DNA of 64,000 nucleotides from DAISJI01 sp964559835 (GCA_964559835.1 CAZLJE010000018.1:1-64000), one strand, 5' to 3'. Shown: positions 17,593-26,820, counted from the first letter of the stretch. The notes: generated by a model from the letters alone, not told the origin. Program-made: numbers and translations.

Positions 17593-20151
17593 ATGCAGAA
17601 TCTCGCCGGCAATATCCGCTACTCTTTCCGCCAGTTCGGCCGCTCGCCCATCTTCACCGCCGCGGCGGTGCTCACGCTGGCGCTCGGCATCGGCGGAACG
17701 ACCGCCATTTTTTCGCTGATCCACACGGTGATGCTGCGGTCGCTGCCGGTAGCGGACCCAGCCACGCTCTACCGCATCGGCGACGGCAACGACTGCTGCG
17801 TCGAAGGCGGCCCGCAGGACCGATGGGGAATGTATTCGTACCCGCTCTTTCAGCGTCTGAAGGAGAACCTGCCGGAGTTCGAGGAGCTTGCCGCGTTCCA
17901 GGCCGGCCCGAACCGGATGAGCGTCCGCCGCGAGAGCGAACGCGTCGCCAAGACACTCCGCAGCGAATACGTCACCGGGAATTATTTTTCGACGTTCGGC
18001 ATTCGTCCATTTATCGGACGGCTGTTCTCGGCGAGCGATGACCAACCCTCGTCCGCCCCCGCTGCCGTGATCAGTTATCACGTGTGGCAGTCGACGTACG
18101 GAAGCGATGCCAAGGTGGTCGGCTCCACGTTCATGCTGGAAGGGCATCCGTTCACCGTGATCGGTGTTGCCCCGCCGGGATTCTTCGGCGAAACCCTGCG
18201 CAGCGATCCCCCCGACCTCTGGGTGCCGCTTCAGCAGGAGCCGATCTTGCGCGGCAAAGACAGCGCGCTTCTGCCGCAATCGGTGTCGGCTTGGCTGCGG
18301 GTCATCGGACGGCTGAAACCGGGCGCAAACGTGAATGGAATGTCGGCGCGGCTGACCGAGCTTCTACACCGCTGGATGCTGACCGACAGCGGCTACCCGG
18401 CAAACTGGATGGCCGATGTGAAGCGCATGATCCCGCAGCAGGTGATCAACGTCGTGCCCGCCGGCGCCGGCGTCGCGGTGATGAAAGAAGATTACGGCCG
18501 CAGCCTCGAGATCCTGTTGGCCGTCTGCGGCCTGGTGCTGCTGATCGCATGCGCGAACGTCGCGAACCTGTTGCTGGCGCGCGCGGCCGGACGTCGCGGA
18601 CAGACGGCGGTCCGGTTGGCCATCGGCGCATCGCGGCGCCAGATCGTGTCGCAAGCGCTGCTGGAAAGCGTGCTGCTCGCCGTCATGGGTGGGATCGCGG
18701 GATTGGTCGTTGCCGTGGGGGCTTCGCGGCTCCTGGTCCGGCTGGCGTTTTATAGCGCGCAGTACCTGCCGATCGACGTCACGCCGTCGCTGCCGGTGCT
18801 GGGTTTTGCGTTTGCGCTCTCGCTGGTGACGGGAATCGTCTTCGGGACGGCTCCCGCGTGGTTCGCCACACACACCGACCCGCTCGAAGCCTTGCACCGC
18901 GCCAGCAGCCGTACAACGAAAGACTCCTCGAGCTTCGCGCGTAAGGCGCTACTGGTCACGCAAGCCGTGTTGTCGGTCGTGCTCGTGGCAGGGGCGACCA
19001 TGCTCGCGCGCAGCCTCGGCAACCTCGAACATCAGAACTTCGGGTTCGAGACCAAGGACCGCGTCATGGTCGAGATGATCGCGCCCCAGGCGGAACGTAC
19101 TCCGGAACAGATCAACGTCCTCAACCGCCAGATCGAAGAGCGGATGCGCGCGATCCCGGGAGTTGATCAGGTCGGCGTCGGGCTGTACACGCCGCTCACG
19201 GACAATTGGGGCGAACTGATCATGGTCGAGGGCCACCCGCCGGGGCAGCTCAACGAGAACCAGGGCTCGTCGTGGGACCGCATCAGCACGAACTTTCTCG
19301 ACGCTGTCGGTCAGCCCGTTTTGCGCGGGCGCGGCTTCACCGACGCCGACAACGAAAACAGCGAGAACATCGCGGTCGTGAACGAAACGTTCGTGAAGCG
19401 TTTCTTCCCGAACGAAGACCCGCTCGATAAGCACTTCGGGCTCGACCTGCCGCAGTACGCGGGGACGTTCCGCATCGTCGGCCTAGTGCGTGACGCGAAG
19501 TACTCGGCGCCGCGCCGCGAAACGCGCCCGATGTTTTTCGTCCCGCTATCGCAGTGGACGAAATACCCGGCGGACGACGTGCTGATGAATAAGATCGACA
19601 GGAATTCGCATAACGCAGGCGGCATCATGCTGGTGACGCACAGCGACCCGGCACGGCTGGAGCCGCTTGTCGCCAAGGCGCTCTCCGATATCGACCCCAA
19701 CATGGCGCTCATCCGCATCCGCACCATGCAAGAGCAGGTACAACTGGAGTTCGACCAGGAGCGCGCGGTGGCCGGCCTGGCGGGACTGTTCGCCGGCATG
19801 GCGCTGCTGCTGGCGGCGATCGGCCTGTACGGCATGATGGCCTACATGGTGGCGCAGAGCACGAACGAGATCGGCGTACGCATGGCGCTGGGCGCCGACC
19901 GCTTCAAGGTGGTGCAGCACGTTCTGCATGGCGCCTTCGCCCGCGTCGCGCTCGGCCTGCTGGTTGGGATTCCGCTGGCGATCGGCGCCGGCAAACTCAT
20001 GGCCGCGCAGCTCTGGGGCGTGAAGGCGTGGGACCCGGTCGCGCTCAGCGTGGCTGCCGTCTCGCTGGGCACGTGCGCGTTGGTGGCATCGATCATCCCA
20101 GCGCTGCGCGCCGCCGCCATTCATCCGATGGAAGCGCTGCGGGCAGAATAA
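17593..20151 (+). CDS. ABC transporter permease, MacB/FtsX type (ADOP-like)
   Basis: 852 residues from ATG at 17593 (AGGGG upstream; TTG at 17557 less likely). N-terminal helix after NIRYSFRQFGRSPIFTAAAVLTLALGIGG, a MacB periplasmic core, then FtsX helices (about residues 300-430) with RAAGRRGQTAVRLAIGASRRQI. A second periplasmic core follows, then the final FtsX block (QSTNEIGVRMALGA ... IIPALRAAAIHPMEALRAE). This fused duplicated layout is the large permease class abundant in Acidobacteria. It needs an ATPase subunit, which is not encoded next to it. Probable role is efflux or lipoprotein/peptide export; the substrate is unknown. Confidence 0.92.
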   Translation: MQNLAGNIRYSFRQFGRSPIFTAAAVLTLALGIGGTTAIFSLIHTVMLRSLPVADPATLYRIGDGNDCCVEGGPQDRWGMYSYPLFQRLKENLPEFEELAAFQAGPNRMSVRRESERVAKTLRSEYVTGNYFSTFGIRPFIGRLFSASDDQPSSAPAAVISYHVWQSTYGSDAKVVGSTFMLEGHPFTVIGVAPPGFFGETLRSDPPDLWVPLQQEPILRGKDSALLPQSVSAWLRVIGRLKPGANVNGMSARLTELLHRWMLTDSGYPANWMADVKRMIPQQVINVVPAGAGVAVMKEDYGRSLEILLAVCGLVLLIACANVANLLLARAAGRRGQTAVRLAIGASRRQIVSQALLESVLLAVMGGIAGLVVAVGASRLLVRLAFYSAQYLPIDVTPSLPVLGFAFALSLVTGIVFGTAPAWFATHTDPLEALHRASSRTTKDSSSFARKALLVTQAVLSVVLVAGATMLARSLGNLEHQNFGFETKDRVMVEMIAPQAERTPEQINVLNRQIEERMRAIPGVDQVGVGLYTPLTDNWGELIMVEGHPPGQLNENQGSSWDRISTNFLDAVGQPVLRGRGFTDADNENSENIAVVNETFVKRFFPNEDPLDKHFGLDLPQYAGTFRIVGLVRDAKYSAPRRETRPMFFVPLSQWTKYPADDVLMNKIDRNSHNAGGIMLVTHSDPARLEPLVAKALSDIDPNMALIRIRTMQEQVQLEFDQERAVAGLAGLFAGMALLLAAIGLYGMMAYMVAQSTNEIGVRMALGADRFKVVQHVLHGAFARVALGLLVGIPLAIGAGKLMAAQLWGVKAWDPVALSVAAVSLGTCALVASIIPALRAAAIHPMEALRAE

Positions 20152-20241
20152 TTGGGTGAGTTGGTGATTTGGTGATTTAGTGGTCGAAAACTTGGCTTCG
20201 TTTTCAATCACCAAGTCACCCAATCACCAAATCACTCAATT
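20152..20241. repeat. Hairpin of short-period repeats (GGTGATTT family)
   Basis: The left arm (20152-20178) is made of TTGGTGATT-like units, the right arm (20206-20241) of the complementary AATCACCAA units, with about 27 bases between. It begins right after the permease stop codon and could end transcription, though no U-run is clear. Confidence 0.75.
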
Positions 20242-20249
20242 AAGGGAAA

Positions 20250-20293
20250 AGGCTCCTCGTCCGATTCAGGATGGATCCAGGTCGAAGAGCCTT
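20250..20293 (-). terminator. Probable terminator of the 20322 gene
   Basis: On the minus strand AGGCTCTTCG pairs with CGAGGAGCCT (one mismatch) and is followed by TTTCCC, just after the stop codon of the small exported protein gene. Confidence 0.45.
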
Positions 20294-20321
20294 CCTTCCG
20301 CGCGGTACAAACCGTTATGAA

Positions 20322-20735
20322 TTAAGCCGCGATGCGCTCCTTGGGTTCGAGCGTTACGACGTTATCGGGCGCGCTCCGTTTTTCTTTCTCCTGGATGTTC
20401 CGCAGCAAGCGCATGAGGAAGATCACGAGCACGACCGCCAGGATGGCGCGCGGGTCAGGAACGGCTGCGGTGATGAGCGCTGCCTTATTCGAGCGTAGCG
20501 TGACCGATGGATCGAGCGCCGGGTTCGCAGTGACGTCGTGCGTGGGCATTTCGGGCCCGTTCCATCCGGCGCGCGCCGGACCCGACTGGGGCGGCGGCGT
20601 CTGGTTCTCCATCACCAGCTTGCGGATGTCCGGGCGGATCGGCGCCGCGTCGGCGTCGATCGCGGACAGGAAGATAAATAAGCCCGCCGTGAACAGCAGG
20701 GTCATCGCGATCCGCTTCAGTAGGCTTTTTCCGGT
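20322..20735 (-). CDS. Small exported protein with C-terminal membrane helix
   Basis: 137 residues from GTG at 20735, or 127 from ATG at 20705. Signal peptide or first helix MTLLFTAGLFIFLSA is followed by a proline-rich mature region (ENQTPPPQSGPARAGWNGP). A C-terminal helix AILAVVLVIFLMRLL follows VPDPR and leads to a basic 23-residue tail (RNIQEKEKR...). The VPDP-helix-basic order recalls PEP-CTERM sorting signals, but the tail is too long for a typical one. Family not recognised. Flanked by different hairpin repeats on the two sides. Confidence 0.6.
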   Translation of the reverse strand, partial: TGKSLLKRIAMTLLFTAGLFIFLSAIDADAAPIRPDIRKLVMENQTPPPQSGPARAGWNGPEMPTHDVTANPALDPSVTLRSNKAALITAAVPDPRAILAVVLVIFLMRLLRNIQEKEKRSAPDNVVTLEPKERIAA

Positions 20736-20840
20736 CACAACAACTTGGATGCTGCCGCTGGTGGCGCGGTTGAGTTTTGCGACGCGTGCAAGAAAAAATT
20801 TCGTCGTTGCGCGGCAGGGTTCGTCGGGCAACCAAAAACA

Positions 20841-20929
20841 GTTCCGAGTTCCGGGTTCCCAGTTCTGAATGGAGAATATCAATTCGCATCGCCCTACTCG
20901 GAACTCAGAACTAGGAACTAGCAACTGTT
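20841..20929. repeat. Hairpin of short-period repeats (GAACTCGGAACT family)
   Basis: The left arm GTTCCGAGTTCCGGGTTCCC pairs with a right arm of GGAACTCAGAACTAGGAACT units. It occupies the divergent spacer between the small exported protein gene and rpe, ending 30 bases before the rpe start. Confidence 0.75.
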
Positions 20930-20958
20930 CTGCGTTACGATTCTCGCGAGGTCTTCCC

Positions 20959-21633
20959 GTGATCGAACTTGCGCCATCGATCCTCTCCGCCGACTTCGCC
21001 CATTTGGCCGGCCAGGTACAGGCGGTCGAAGAGGCCGGCGTCGGCGTGCTTCACGTCGACGTTATGGACGGCCACTTCGTGCCGAACATCACCATCGGCC
21101 CGCCGGTGGTGAAATCGTTGCGGAAGGCGACGAAGCTGCCGCTCGATTGCCACCTCATGATCGAGAACGCGGACCGGTACATCGCCGACTTTGCCGAAGC
21201 CGGCGCGGACTGGATCAGTGTCCACCAGGAAGCATGCGTGCACCTGAACCGCACCCTCGATTGCATCCACCAGCACAACTGCCGTGCCGGAGTCGTGATC
21301 AACCCGGCCACGCCAGTAGACACGCTGGCCGAAGTGCTCGACATCGTGGACTACGTCCTTGTGATGTCGGTGAACCCCGGCTTCGGCGGCCAGAAGTTCA
21401 TCCCCGGCGCGTTGCACAAGATCTCGCGACTGGCCCGTATCCGCGCCGAACGGAACTTGAGTTACCGCATCGAGGTCGACGGCGGGGTCTCGCTCGATAC
21501 CGTCCAGCAGGTGGTGCGCGCGGGGGCGGAAATCCTGGTCGCCGGCAACGCGGTATTTGGCCATGGCGATCCCAAGGCGAATGCGCAGGCCTTGATGAAA
21601 GCCGCCTACGAAGCTACATTGCAACGGGTTTAG
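20959..21633 (+). CDS. rpe: Ribulose-phosphate 3-epimerase
   Basis: Interconverts ribulose-5-phosphate and xylulose-5-phosphate in the pentose phosphate pathway. 224 residues from GTG at 20959, the usual family length; upstream in-frame residues come from the GAACT repeat and are rejected. Motifs in order: APSILSADFAHL, HVDVMDGHFVPNIT with metal-binding His and Asp, DCHLMIENAD, VMSVNPGFGGQKF, IEVDGGVS and VAGNAVFG. All catalytic and metal ligands of the TIM barrel are present. Confidence 0.96.
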   Translation: MIELAPSILSADFAHLAGQVQAVEEAGVGVLHVDVMDGHFVPNITIGPPVVKSLRKATKLPLDCHLMIENADRYIADFAEAGADWISVHQEACVHLNRTLDCIHQHNCRAGVVINPATPVDTLAEVLDIVDYVLVMSVNPGFGGQKFIPGALHKISRLARIRAERNLSYRIEVDGGVSLDTVQQVVRAGAEILVAGNAVFGHGDPKANAQALMKAAYEATLQRV

Positions 21634-21668
21634 GTACTTCCGTAAGCTGCGCCCGCGCAAAATCGTTG

Positions 21669-21674
21669 TAGAAT
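21669..21674 (+). promoter_or_regulatory. -10-like hexamer TAGAAT
   Basis: TAGAATC lies 51 bases before the start of the membrane transferase gene. The same word precedes bamD, the TonB receptor and moeA. No good -35 is visible. Confidence 0.35.
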
Positions 21675-21725
21675 CCCCTCTCCGCGACAGCATTTCGCCA
21701 GGCTGCTGTTTTCCGGCACTCTCTG

Positions 21726-23600
21726 ATGACTGTTGAGCCACAGGTGCGCCCGCTCCCCGAACTTGCTGTACTCCCGTCCACCGCAGTGCGGATGGCGCGG
21801 TCCTATTGGATCGTTCTGCTGGTGACCGTGGCGCTCGCGTCCGCCTATCTCGCGTGGTGCATGCCGCGACGCGGCTGGGTACCGCACGACGATGGCGCCT
21901 TAGGGCAAAGCGCGGTCCGAATCCTTCAGGGAGAGTTGCCCCACCGTGATTTCGCCGAGGTCTACACCGGCGGACTCGCGTACCTGGATGCGGCGGCGTT
22001 CCGCCTGTTCGGCGCCACCACGATGACCACGCGCTGGCTGCTGTTCGCGTTCATCGTTCCGGCCGTGGCGGCGATGTTCTATGTTTTAACGCGCTTTCTG
22101 TCGCCGATGGCGGCCGGGGCGTGCACGCTGGTCGCGGTCGCATGGAGTTTCGCGACGTACACGGCCGCGATGCCGAGCTGGTACAACCTCATATTCGCGA
22201 TCTTCGCGACCGCCGCCCTGCTTCGATTCGTCGAGTGTGGCGGCCGTACCTGGCTCTTTCTCGCCGGACTGTGCGCGGGATCGTCTTTTCTGATCAAGCT
22301 TCCCGGGATCTATCTGCTGGCGGCGATCCTGCTCTTCCTCATCTTCGAGGAGCAGTCGCCACCCGCTGCCTCGGTGGGGTGCCGTTCGAATGCCTATCCT
22401 GTGGTGATCGGCCTCGGCCTTTTCGCGGCATTGGCGGTTCTGCTCCTGACCTTGCGACGTGTTCATGGCGCAGCCGTCATCTACCACTTCTTTCTCCCGC
22501 TCGCCGCTGTCGTGACGTTGGTGTTGGTTCACGAACCTCGCACGGGCCGCTTCATTGAACGCTGCCGAAACGTGTTGCGACTCTGGTTGCCGGTCCTGAT
22601 CGGCGCGTCGCTTCCCATAGCACTGTTCGCTTTCGTCATGCGCCACGCGCTGGCGCAATGGGTTTACGGCACGTTCATTCTCCCGCAGCAGCGTTTCTAT
22701 ACGACTACATCGCGTCCTCCACCGCCTGTGTGGGCCGCTTTTTCAGCGGTCCCCCTGCTCGTTGTGCTGGGCTTCGCGGTATTTCGGCGTTCCAGCATTC
22801 GGCTGGTTTCCTGGGGAACGTTGGTCATCATCCTGGGAATCATCCTGCTGGAATCGCCGGAGACGGCGGCGTATCGCGCCGGCACGTACTCGGTCTGGAT
22901 GCTGATCACGCCTGTCGTACTGATCGGTTGCGCGGTGGCCTGGCTGCGGAGGTACGCGGTACCAGCTGCCGACGTGCGCCGGACCGTCGCCGTACTCAGT
23001 ATCCTCGCCGCTTGCTCGCTCGTGCAGTTTCCGTTCGCCGTGATCCTCTATTGCTGTTATGTCGTGCCCCTGCTGATGTTCGCGCTCGTCGCCGTCCTGC
23101 GGTTGCTCCCGCGCATGCCGCACCCGGCCGTTGCCGCGGCGTTATTGGCGTTCTTCGGATGGCACGCGGTCTTCCTATTCGGCCCTGCCGGCGTTCCCTA
23201 TAAGCACCTGAACTTCTATTCGGACGACGTGGTAACCCTCGACCTCGACCGCGCGGGTGGCCTGATGATCCCGTTTGCGCAGTGGAGGTATTACCAGCCT
23301 GCGATACGTTCGCTGCAGGCCCATGCCAAGGGTGATTACACCTATTGCGCTTTGGATTGTCCTGATGTCTATTTCTATTCCGGGCTCAAGAATCCAACTC
23401 CGATCCTGTACGACGATTTCGACGATCCGCGCGGGCGCAATGAACGCATTCTGCGCGCATTGGACCGGCATTCGGTGAACGCGATCATGCTGGAGTACTC
23501 GCTATTCCTGGGAGACGTCTCCGGCGATCTGGCGCATGAACTCGAGCTTCGATATCCCAACGTGGAACGCTACGGAGGTATCCAGGTGAGGTGGAAATGA
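21726..23600 (+). CDS. Polytopic membrane glycosyltransferase-like protein (GT39/ArnT-like)
   Basis: 624 residues, ATG start. About 11-13 hydrophobic helices. The first periplasmic loop has the acidic pair in VPHDDGALGQSAVRIL followed by GELPHRDFAEVYTGG, the arrangement seen in lipid-linked sugar transferases of the PMT/ArnT clan. A soluble C-terminal part (CALDCPDVYFYSGLKNPT) faces the periplasm. The stop overlaps the next start (ATGA). With the methyltransferase and GT2 that follow, it forms an operon probably making or transferring a polyprenyl-linked sugar to a surface glycan. Confidence 0.8.
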   Translation: MTVEPQVRPLPELAVLPSTAVRMARSYWIVLLVTVALASAYLAWCMPRRGWVPHDDGALGQSAVRILQGELPHRDFAEVYTGGLAYLDAAAFRLFGATTMTTRWLLFAFIVPAVAAMFYVLTRFLSPMAAGACTLVAVAWSFATYTAAMPSWYNLIFAIFATAALLRFVECGGRTWLFLAGLCAGSSFLIKLPGIYLLAAILLFLIFEEQSPPAASVGCRSNAYPVVIGLGLFAALAVLLLTLRRVHGAAVIYHFFLPLAAVVTLVLVHEPRTGRFIERCRNVLRLWLPVLIGASLPIALFAFVMRHALAQWVYGTFILPQQRFYTTTSRPPPPVWAAFSAVPLLVVLGFAVFRRSSIRLVSWGTLVIILGIILLESPETAAYRAGTYSVWMLITPVVLIGCAVAWLRRYAVPAADVRRTVAVLSILAACSLVQFPFAVILYCCYVVPLLMFALVAVLRLLPRMPHPAVAAALLAFFGWHAVFLFGPAGVPYKHLNFYSDDVVTLDLDRAGGLMIPFAQWRYYQPAIRSLQAHAKGDYTYCALDCPDVYFYSGLKNPTPILYDDFDDPRGRNERILRALDRHSVNAIMLEYSLFLGDVSGDLAHELELRYPNVERYGGIQVRWK

Positions 23601-24196
23601 GGATCCAGCAGGTCATGGAATGGACGCCGGTGTACCGCGTCTGGATGGCTCCGTTTGCCGACGCCAAGCTCGCCCCCGTACTGAAGAACAACGACCTGAA
23701 GGGCGTGCAACGCGTGCTGGACGTCGGTTGCGGGCCGGGTACGAACGCGCACCTGTTCGCCCATTGTGACTACCTGGGGATCGACATCAACTATGCCTAC
23801 ATCGAAAGTGCGCGCCGGCGTCTGAAGCGCAACTTCGTGGTGGCGGACGTGACGCGGTACTCGGTGCCCTCGGGCGAGCGTTTCGATTTTGTTCTCGCCA
23901 ACAGTCTTCTGCATCACCTCGACGACGACGGGGTGCGGGTCGTGCTCAGCCAGGTGAGCAGCCTGATGCGAGAGGACGGACACGTCCACATCATCGAACT
24001 GGTGCTGCCCGCGGAGCCGGGGATTCCGCGGGCGCTCGCGCGGTGGGACCGCGGAGACTACGCGCGCCCGCTGGCGCGCTGGCGCGAGATCTTCGAAGAA
24101 CACTTCGCGGTCGAGATATTCGATCCGTTTGTCGTTTCCAAAGCCGGCGTCGCGCTTTGGAACTTCGTCTACTTCAAAGGGTCGAAAAAGCGATGA
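23597..24196 (+). CDS. Class I SAM-dependent methyltransferase
   Basis: 199 residues from ATG at 23597, preceded by GAGGTGGAA; overlaps the upstream stop (ATGA). SAM-binding motif I VLDVGCGPGTNA, acidic loop GIDINYAYIESARRR, motif DFVLANSLLHHLDDDG, then HIIELVLPAEPGIPRAL. It is a methyltransferase-11/25-type fold without a recognisable substrate domain. Sandwiched between two glycan-transfer genes, so a sugar, lipid carrier or surface polymer is a likely acceptor (inference). Confidence 0.88.
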   Translation: MRIQQVMEWTPVYRVWMAPFADAKLAPVLKNNDLKGVQRVLDVGCGPGTNAHLFAHCDYLGIDINYAYIESARRRLKRNFVVADVTRYSVPSGERFDFVLANSLLHHLDDDGVRVVLSQVSSLMREDGHVHIIELVLPAEPGIPRALARWDRGDYARPLARWREIFEEHFAVEIFDPFVVSKAGVALWNFVYFKGSKKR

Positions 24197-25164
24197 CCGC
24201 GCCGTTTCGCCTCTCCGTCCTCGTGCCGGTTCATAACGAGGATGCGAATATTCCCGCCCTGCTGCAGCGTACGCTTGCCGTGCTGGATAACACGGAGGGC
24301 GGGCCGCACGAGTTGCTCCTCGTCGACGACGGCAGCAAGGACCGGACGTTGGAGATGTTGCGCGCAGCGGCCGCGAACGATTCCCGCATCACCGTCGTGT
24401 CGTTGTCGCGGAATTTCGGCCACCAGGCTGCGATCACCGCCGGCCTCGATCATGTGTCGGGTGACGCCGTCGCCATCATGGACGGCGATCTCCAGGACCC
24501 GCCGGAGTGCATCGGAGCCCTCCTCGCCGAGTTCCAGCAGGGATTTGACGTGGTATACGCGTATCGCGCGAACCGCAAGGAGCCGTGGTATCTGCGGGTC
24601 TGCTACGCGCTGTTCTACCGGCTGGCAGCGCAGGTCGCGGATGTGGAGTTGCCGCTCGACGCCGGCGACTTCGGCATCCTGTCGCGCCGTGTGGTCGATA
24701 ACTTGCGCGTGTTGAAGGAACACCATCGATATCTGCGAGGACTGCGCAGTTGGGTCGGCTTCCGGCAGACGGGCGTGACCGTCGAGCGCGGCGAGCGCAA
24801 CGCGGGTACGAGTAAGTACACGGCGTGGCGGCTCTTGAAACTCGCGTCCGATGGGATCGTCGCTTTTTCAGTCGTACCGATCCGCGCCGCTGCGCTACTC
24901 GGCGGGATTGCGATCGGCTTGGCCGCGCTATTTGCTGTTTACTCTATCGTCGTCCGGCTCGGAGGCTGGCAGGTACCTCGCGGCTTTACGGCCCTCACCG
25001 TGCTGATCACGTTTCTTTCCGGGGTGAACCTGCTGTTTCTCGGGATCATCGGAGAATACGTCGGCCGGATCTACGACGAGGTGAAAGCACGCCCGATCTA
25101 CGTCGTTTCCGAGATTATCGCCGCTCGACAGCCGGCCGCGCGCGCGGCCGGGCATTCGTCTTGA
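24193..25164 (+). CDS. Membrane-anchored GT2 glycosyltransferase (polyprenyl-phosphate sugar transferase, GtrB/DPM1-like)
   Basis: 323 residues, overlapping the methyltransferase stop (ATGA). GT-A fold: VLVPVHNEDANIPALL, LLVDDGSKDRT, the catalytic metal site in MDGDLQDPPE, and FYRLAAQVADVELPLDAGDF. Two C-terminal helices (AALLGGIAIGLAALFAVYSIVV and TVLITFLSGVNLLFLGIIGEYVGRIY) are typical of enzymes that load a sugar on undecaprenyl phosphate. It would supply the membrane transferase encoded two genes upstream. Confidence 0.92.
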   Translation: MTAPFRLSVLVPVHNEDANIPALLQRTLAVLDNTEGGPHELLLVDDGSKDRTLEMLRAAAANDSRITVVSLSRNFGHQAAITAGLDHVSGDAVAIMDGDLQDPPECIGALLAEFQQGFDVVYAYRANRKEPWYLRVCYALFYRLAAQVADVELPLDAGDFGILSRRVVDNLRVLKEHHRYLRGLRSWVGFRQTGVTVERGERNAGTSKYTAWRLLKLASDGIVAFSVVPIRAAALLGGIAIGLAALFAVYSIVVRLGGWQVPRGFTALTVLITFLSGVNLLFLGIIGEYVGRIYDEVKARPIYVVSEIIAARQPAARAAGHSS

Positions 25165-25255
25165 CCCGCTGCAAGTGTCTGGAATTAAGGCGTTTTTCTG
25201 TATCTCGTCGGTGTGGAATCGCCGGCCCTGCGTGGCGGCAGACGCATCAATCCTG

Positions 25256-25261
25256 TAGAAT
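25256..25261 (+). promoter_or_regulatory. -10-like hexamer TAGAAT before bamD
   Basis: TAGAATC, 37 bases before the bamD ATG, in a GC-rich spacer after the GT2 gene. Confidence 0.35.
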
Positions 25262-25297
25262 CAGCCCATCCGCCCTGCTCAGAATTTGAGGTACCGA

Positions 25298-26728
25298 ATG
25301 CGACGTTTTCTTCTTTGTGTTGCCCTCGCGTTAACGGTCGTTGGTTTTGCCGGTTGCCACAAGAAAAAGGTCAACAACCCGCTCGCCAATGTGGGTTCCA
25401 AGCAGCCCGACAAGGTGCTGTTCGACCGCGCCATGGACATGATGAAGAAGAACAGGTGGGACCAGGCCCGTCTCGTTCTCCAGACGCTCATCAACACCTA
25501 CCCCGATTCGGAATACATCGCCCGTGCCAAGCTGGCGGTCGGCGACAGTTGGTACGCCGAGGGCACCTCGGCTGCTCTTGCCCAGGCGGAGAACGAATAC
25601 CGCGATTTCGCGACCTTCTTCCCCAACATGGTGGAAGCCTCCGAAGCGCAGATGAAGATCGCCAACATCCACTACCGCCAGATGGAGAAGGCGGACCGCG
25701 ACTTCACCCATGCCGTGCGCGCCGAGGAAGAATACCGGACGATGATCACGCAATATCCTGACAGCCCGCTCGTGCCGCAGGCCAAGGCGAAGCTGCGGGA
25801 AGTGCAGGAGGTGCTGGCTGAGCGCGACTTCCTTATCGGCCGCTTCTACTATCTGCGCGAGTCGTTCATGGCGGCGCAGGCGCGGCTACAGACCGTAGTC
25901 GATACCTACCCGTTGTTCAGCGGCTCCGACGAAGCGCTGTACATGCTCGGACAGATCGCCGAAAGGCAGGCGGACAACATCCGCGCCTCGAAGCTGAACG
26001 AAACGCAGAAGGGGCAACTGATCCGCCTCTGGACCGACAAGGCGGCCGCGAATTACTCGAAGATCATCACTCGTTATCCGGTGACTGACCGCGTGGGGGA
26101 TGCGAAAGCCCGGCTGGAGGCCTTGGACCGGCCCGTTCCCACGCCGACCGCCGAGGCCATTGCGCAGAACAAGGCCGAGGAGGCGGGACGCGAATCGATG
26201 GGCCGAGTCGCGGCATTCCGGCAAATGCTGCACAAGGCGCCGAGCGCCGAGATCAACATGGCCTCAAAGACAGGCGAGCCGACCCTGGTGGATCCGCCGC
26301 AGACCAGCGCGCCACTGCTGGTGAAGGGGAACGAAGCGGACGTGATCGCCATAGTCTCCGGCAAGCCGATACCTGGCGCAACCAAAACGGAAGCTCCGAA
26401 GCCAGTCGCAGGTTCCACCGATCAGCCGGTTCCGGAAGCTCCGAAGGGCATCGGCGAACTGCAGACGATCCCGAGCGCCGATGGCGGTGGCCCCAGTCGT
26501 GTCGAAGCGCAGCCGATCAAGGGTACGCCCGGCGCGAACCAGCCGCCTCCGAGCAATGAGCCTCCTCCGGCCGCGAATACGCCGCCACCGGCTCCGCCGC
26601 AATTGAACGAAGCCGCCGGCCAGCAGCGCGCTGCCGAGGTCAAGACGGCGGCGCCGAACGATGACAAGCAATCGTCTTCCAGCGCGAAGAAGAAAAAGAA
26701 GGGCCTTAAGAAGATCATCCCGTTCTAA
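25298..26728 (+). CDS. bamD: Outer membrane assembly lipoprotein BamD with long disordered tail
   Basis: Lipoprotein of the BAM complex that folds outer membrane proteins. 476 residues from ATG at 25298 (GAGG upstream). The signal peptide ends in lipobox FAGC with Cys20. TPR-like repeats fill residues 40 to about 290 (RWDQARLVLQTLINTYPDSEYIARAKLAVGDSWY, NEYRDFATFFPNMVEASEAQMKIANIHYR in parts, EEYRTMITQYPDSPLVPQAKAKL). The last 175 or so residues are low complexity (PPPSNEPPPAANTPPPAPP) and end in a lysine cluster, KKKKKGLKKIIPF. Proteobacterial BamD is about 245 residues. The tail may bind peptidoglycan or envelope polymers (inference). Confidence 0.9.
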   Translation: MRRFLLCVALALTVVGFAGCHKKKVNNPLANVGSKQPDKVLFDRAMDMMKKNRWDQARLVLQTLINTYPDSEYIARAKLAVGDSWYAEGTSAALAQAENEYRDFATFFPNMVEASEAQMKIANIHYRQMEKADRDFTHAVRAEEEYRTMITQYPDSPLVPQAKAKLREVQEVLAERDFLIGRFYYLRESFMAAQARLQTVVDTYPLFSGSDEALYMLGQIAERQADNIRASKLNETQKGQLIRLWTDKAAANYSKIITRYPVTDRVGDAKARLEALDRPVPTPTAEAIAQNKAEEAGRESMGRVAAFRQMLHKAPSAEINMASKTGEPTLVDPPQTSAPLLVKGNEADVIAIVSGKPIPGATKTEAPKPVAGSTDQPVPEAPKGIGELQTIPSADGGGPSRVEAQPIKGTPGANQPPPSNEPPPAANTPPPAPPQLNEAAGQQRAAEVKTAAPNDDKQSSSSAKKKKKGLKKIIPF

Positions 26729-26750
26729 GAGGCCCGTTCCAAGAGGAAGA

Positions 26751-26820
26751 TCGTATTTCGTATCCCGTATTCAGTATTCCGATGGGTAACTCCGGGATAC
26801 GGAATACGGGATACGTTTTT
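26751..26820. repeat. Hairpin of short-period repeats (GTATTCC family) with U-run
   Basis: Arms of CGTATTTCGTATCCCGTATT units and the complement GGGATACGGAATACGGG, followed on the plus strand by TTTTT. It starts 22 bases after the bamD stop and could act as its terminator. Same unit as the hairpins at 56404 and 60487. Confidence 0.75.
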
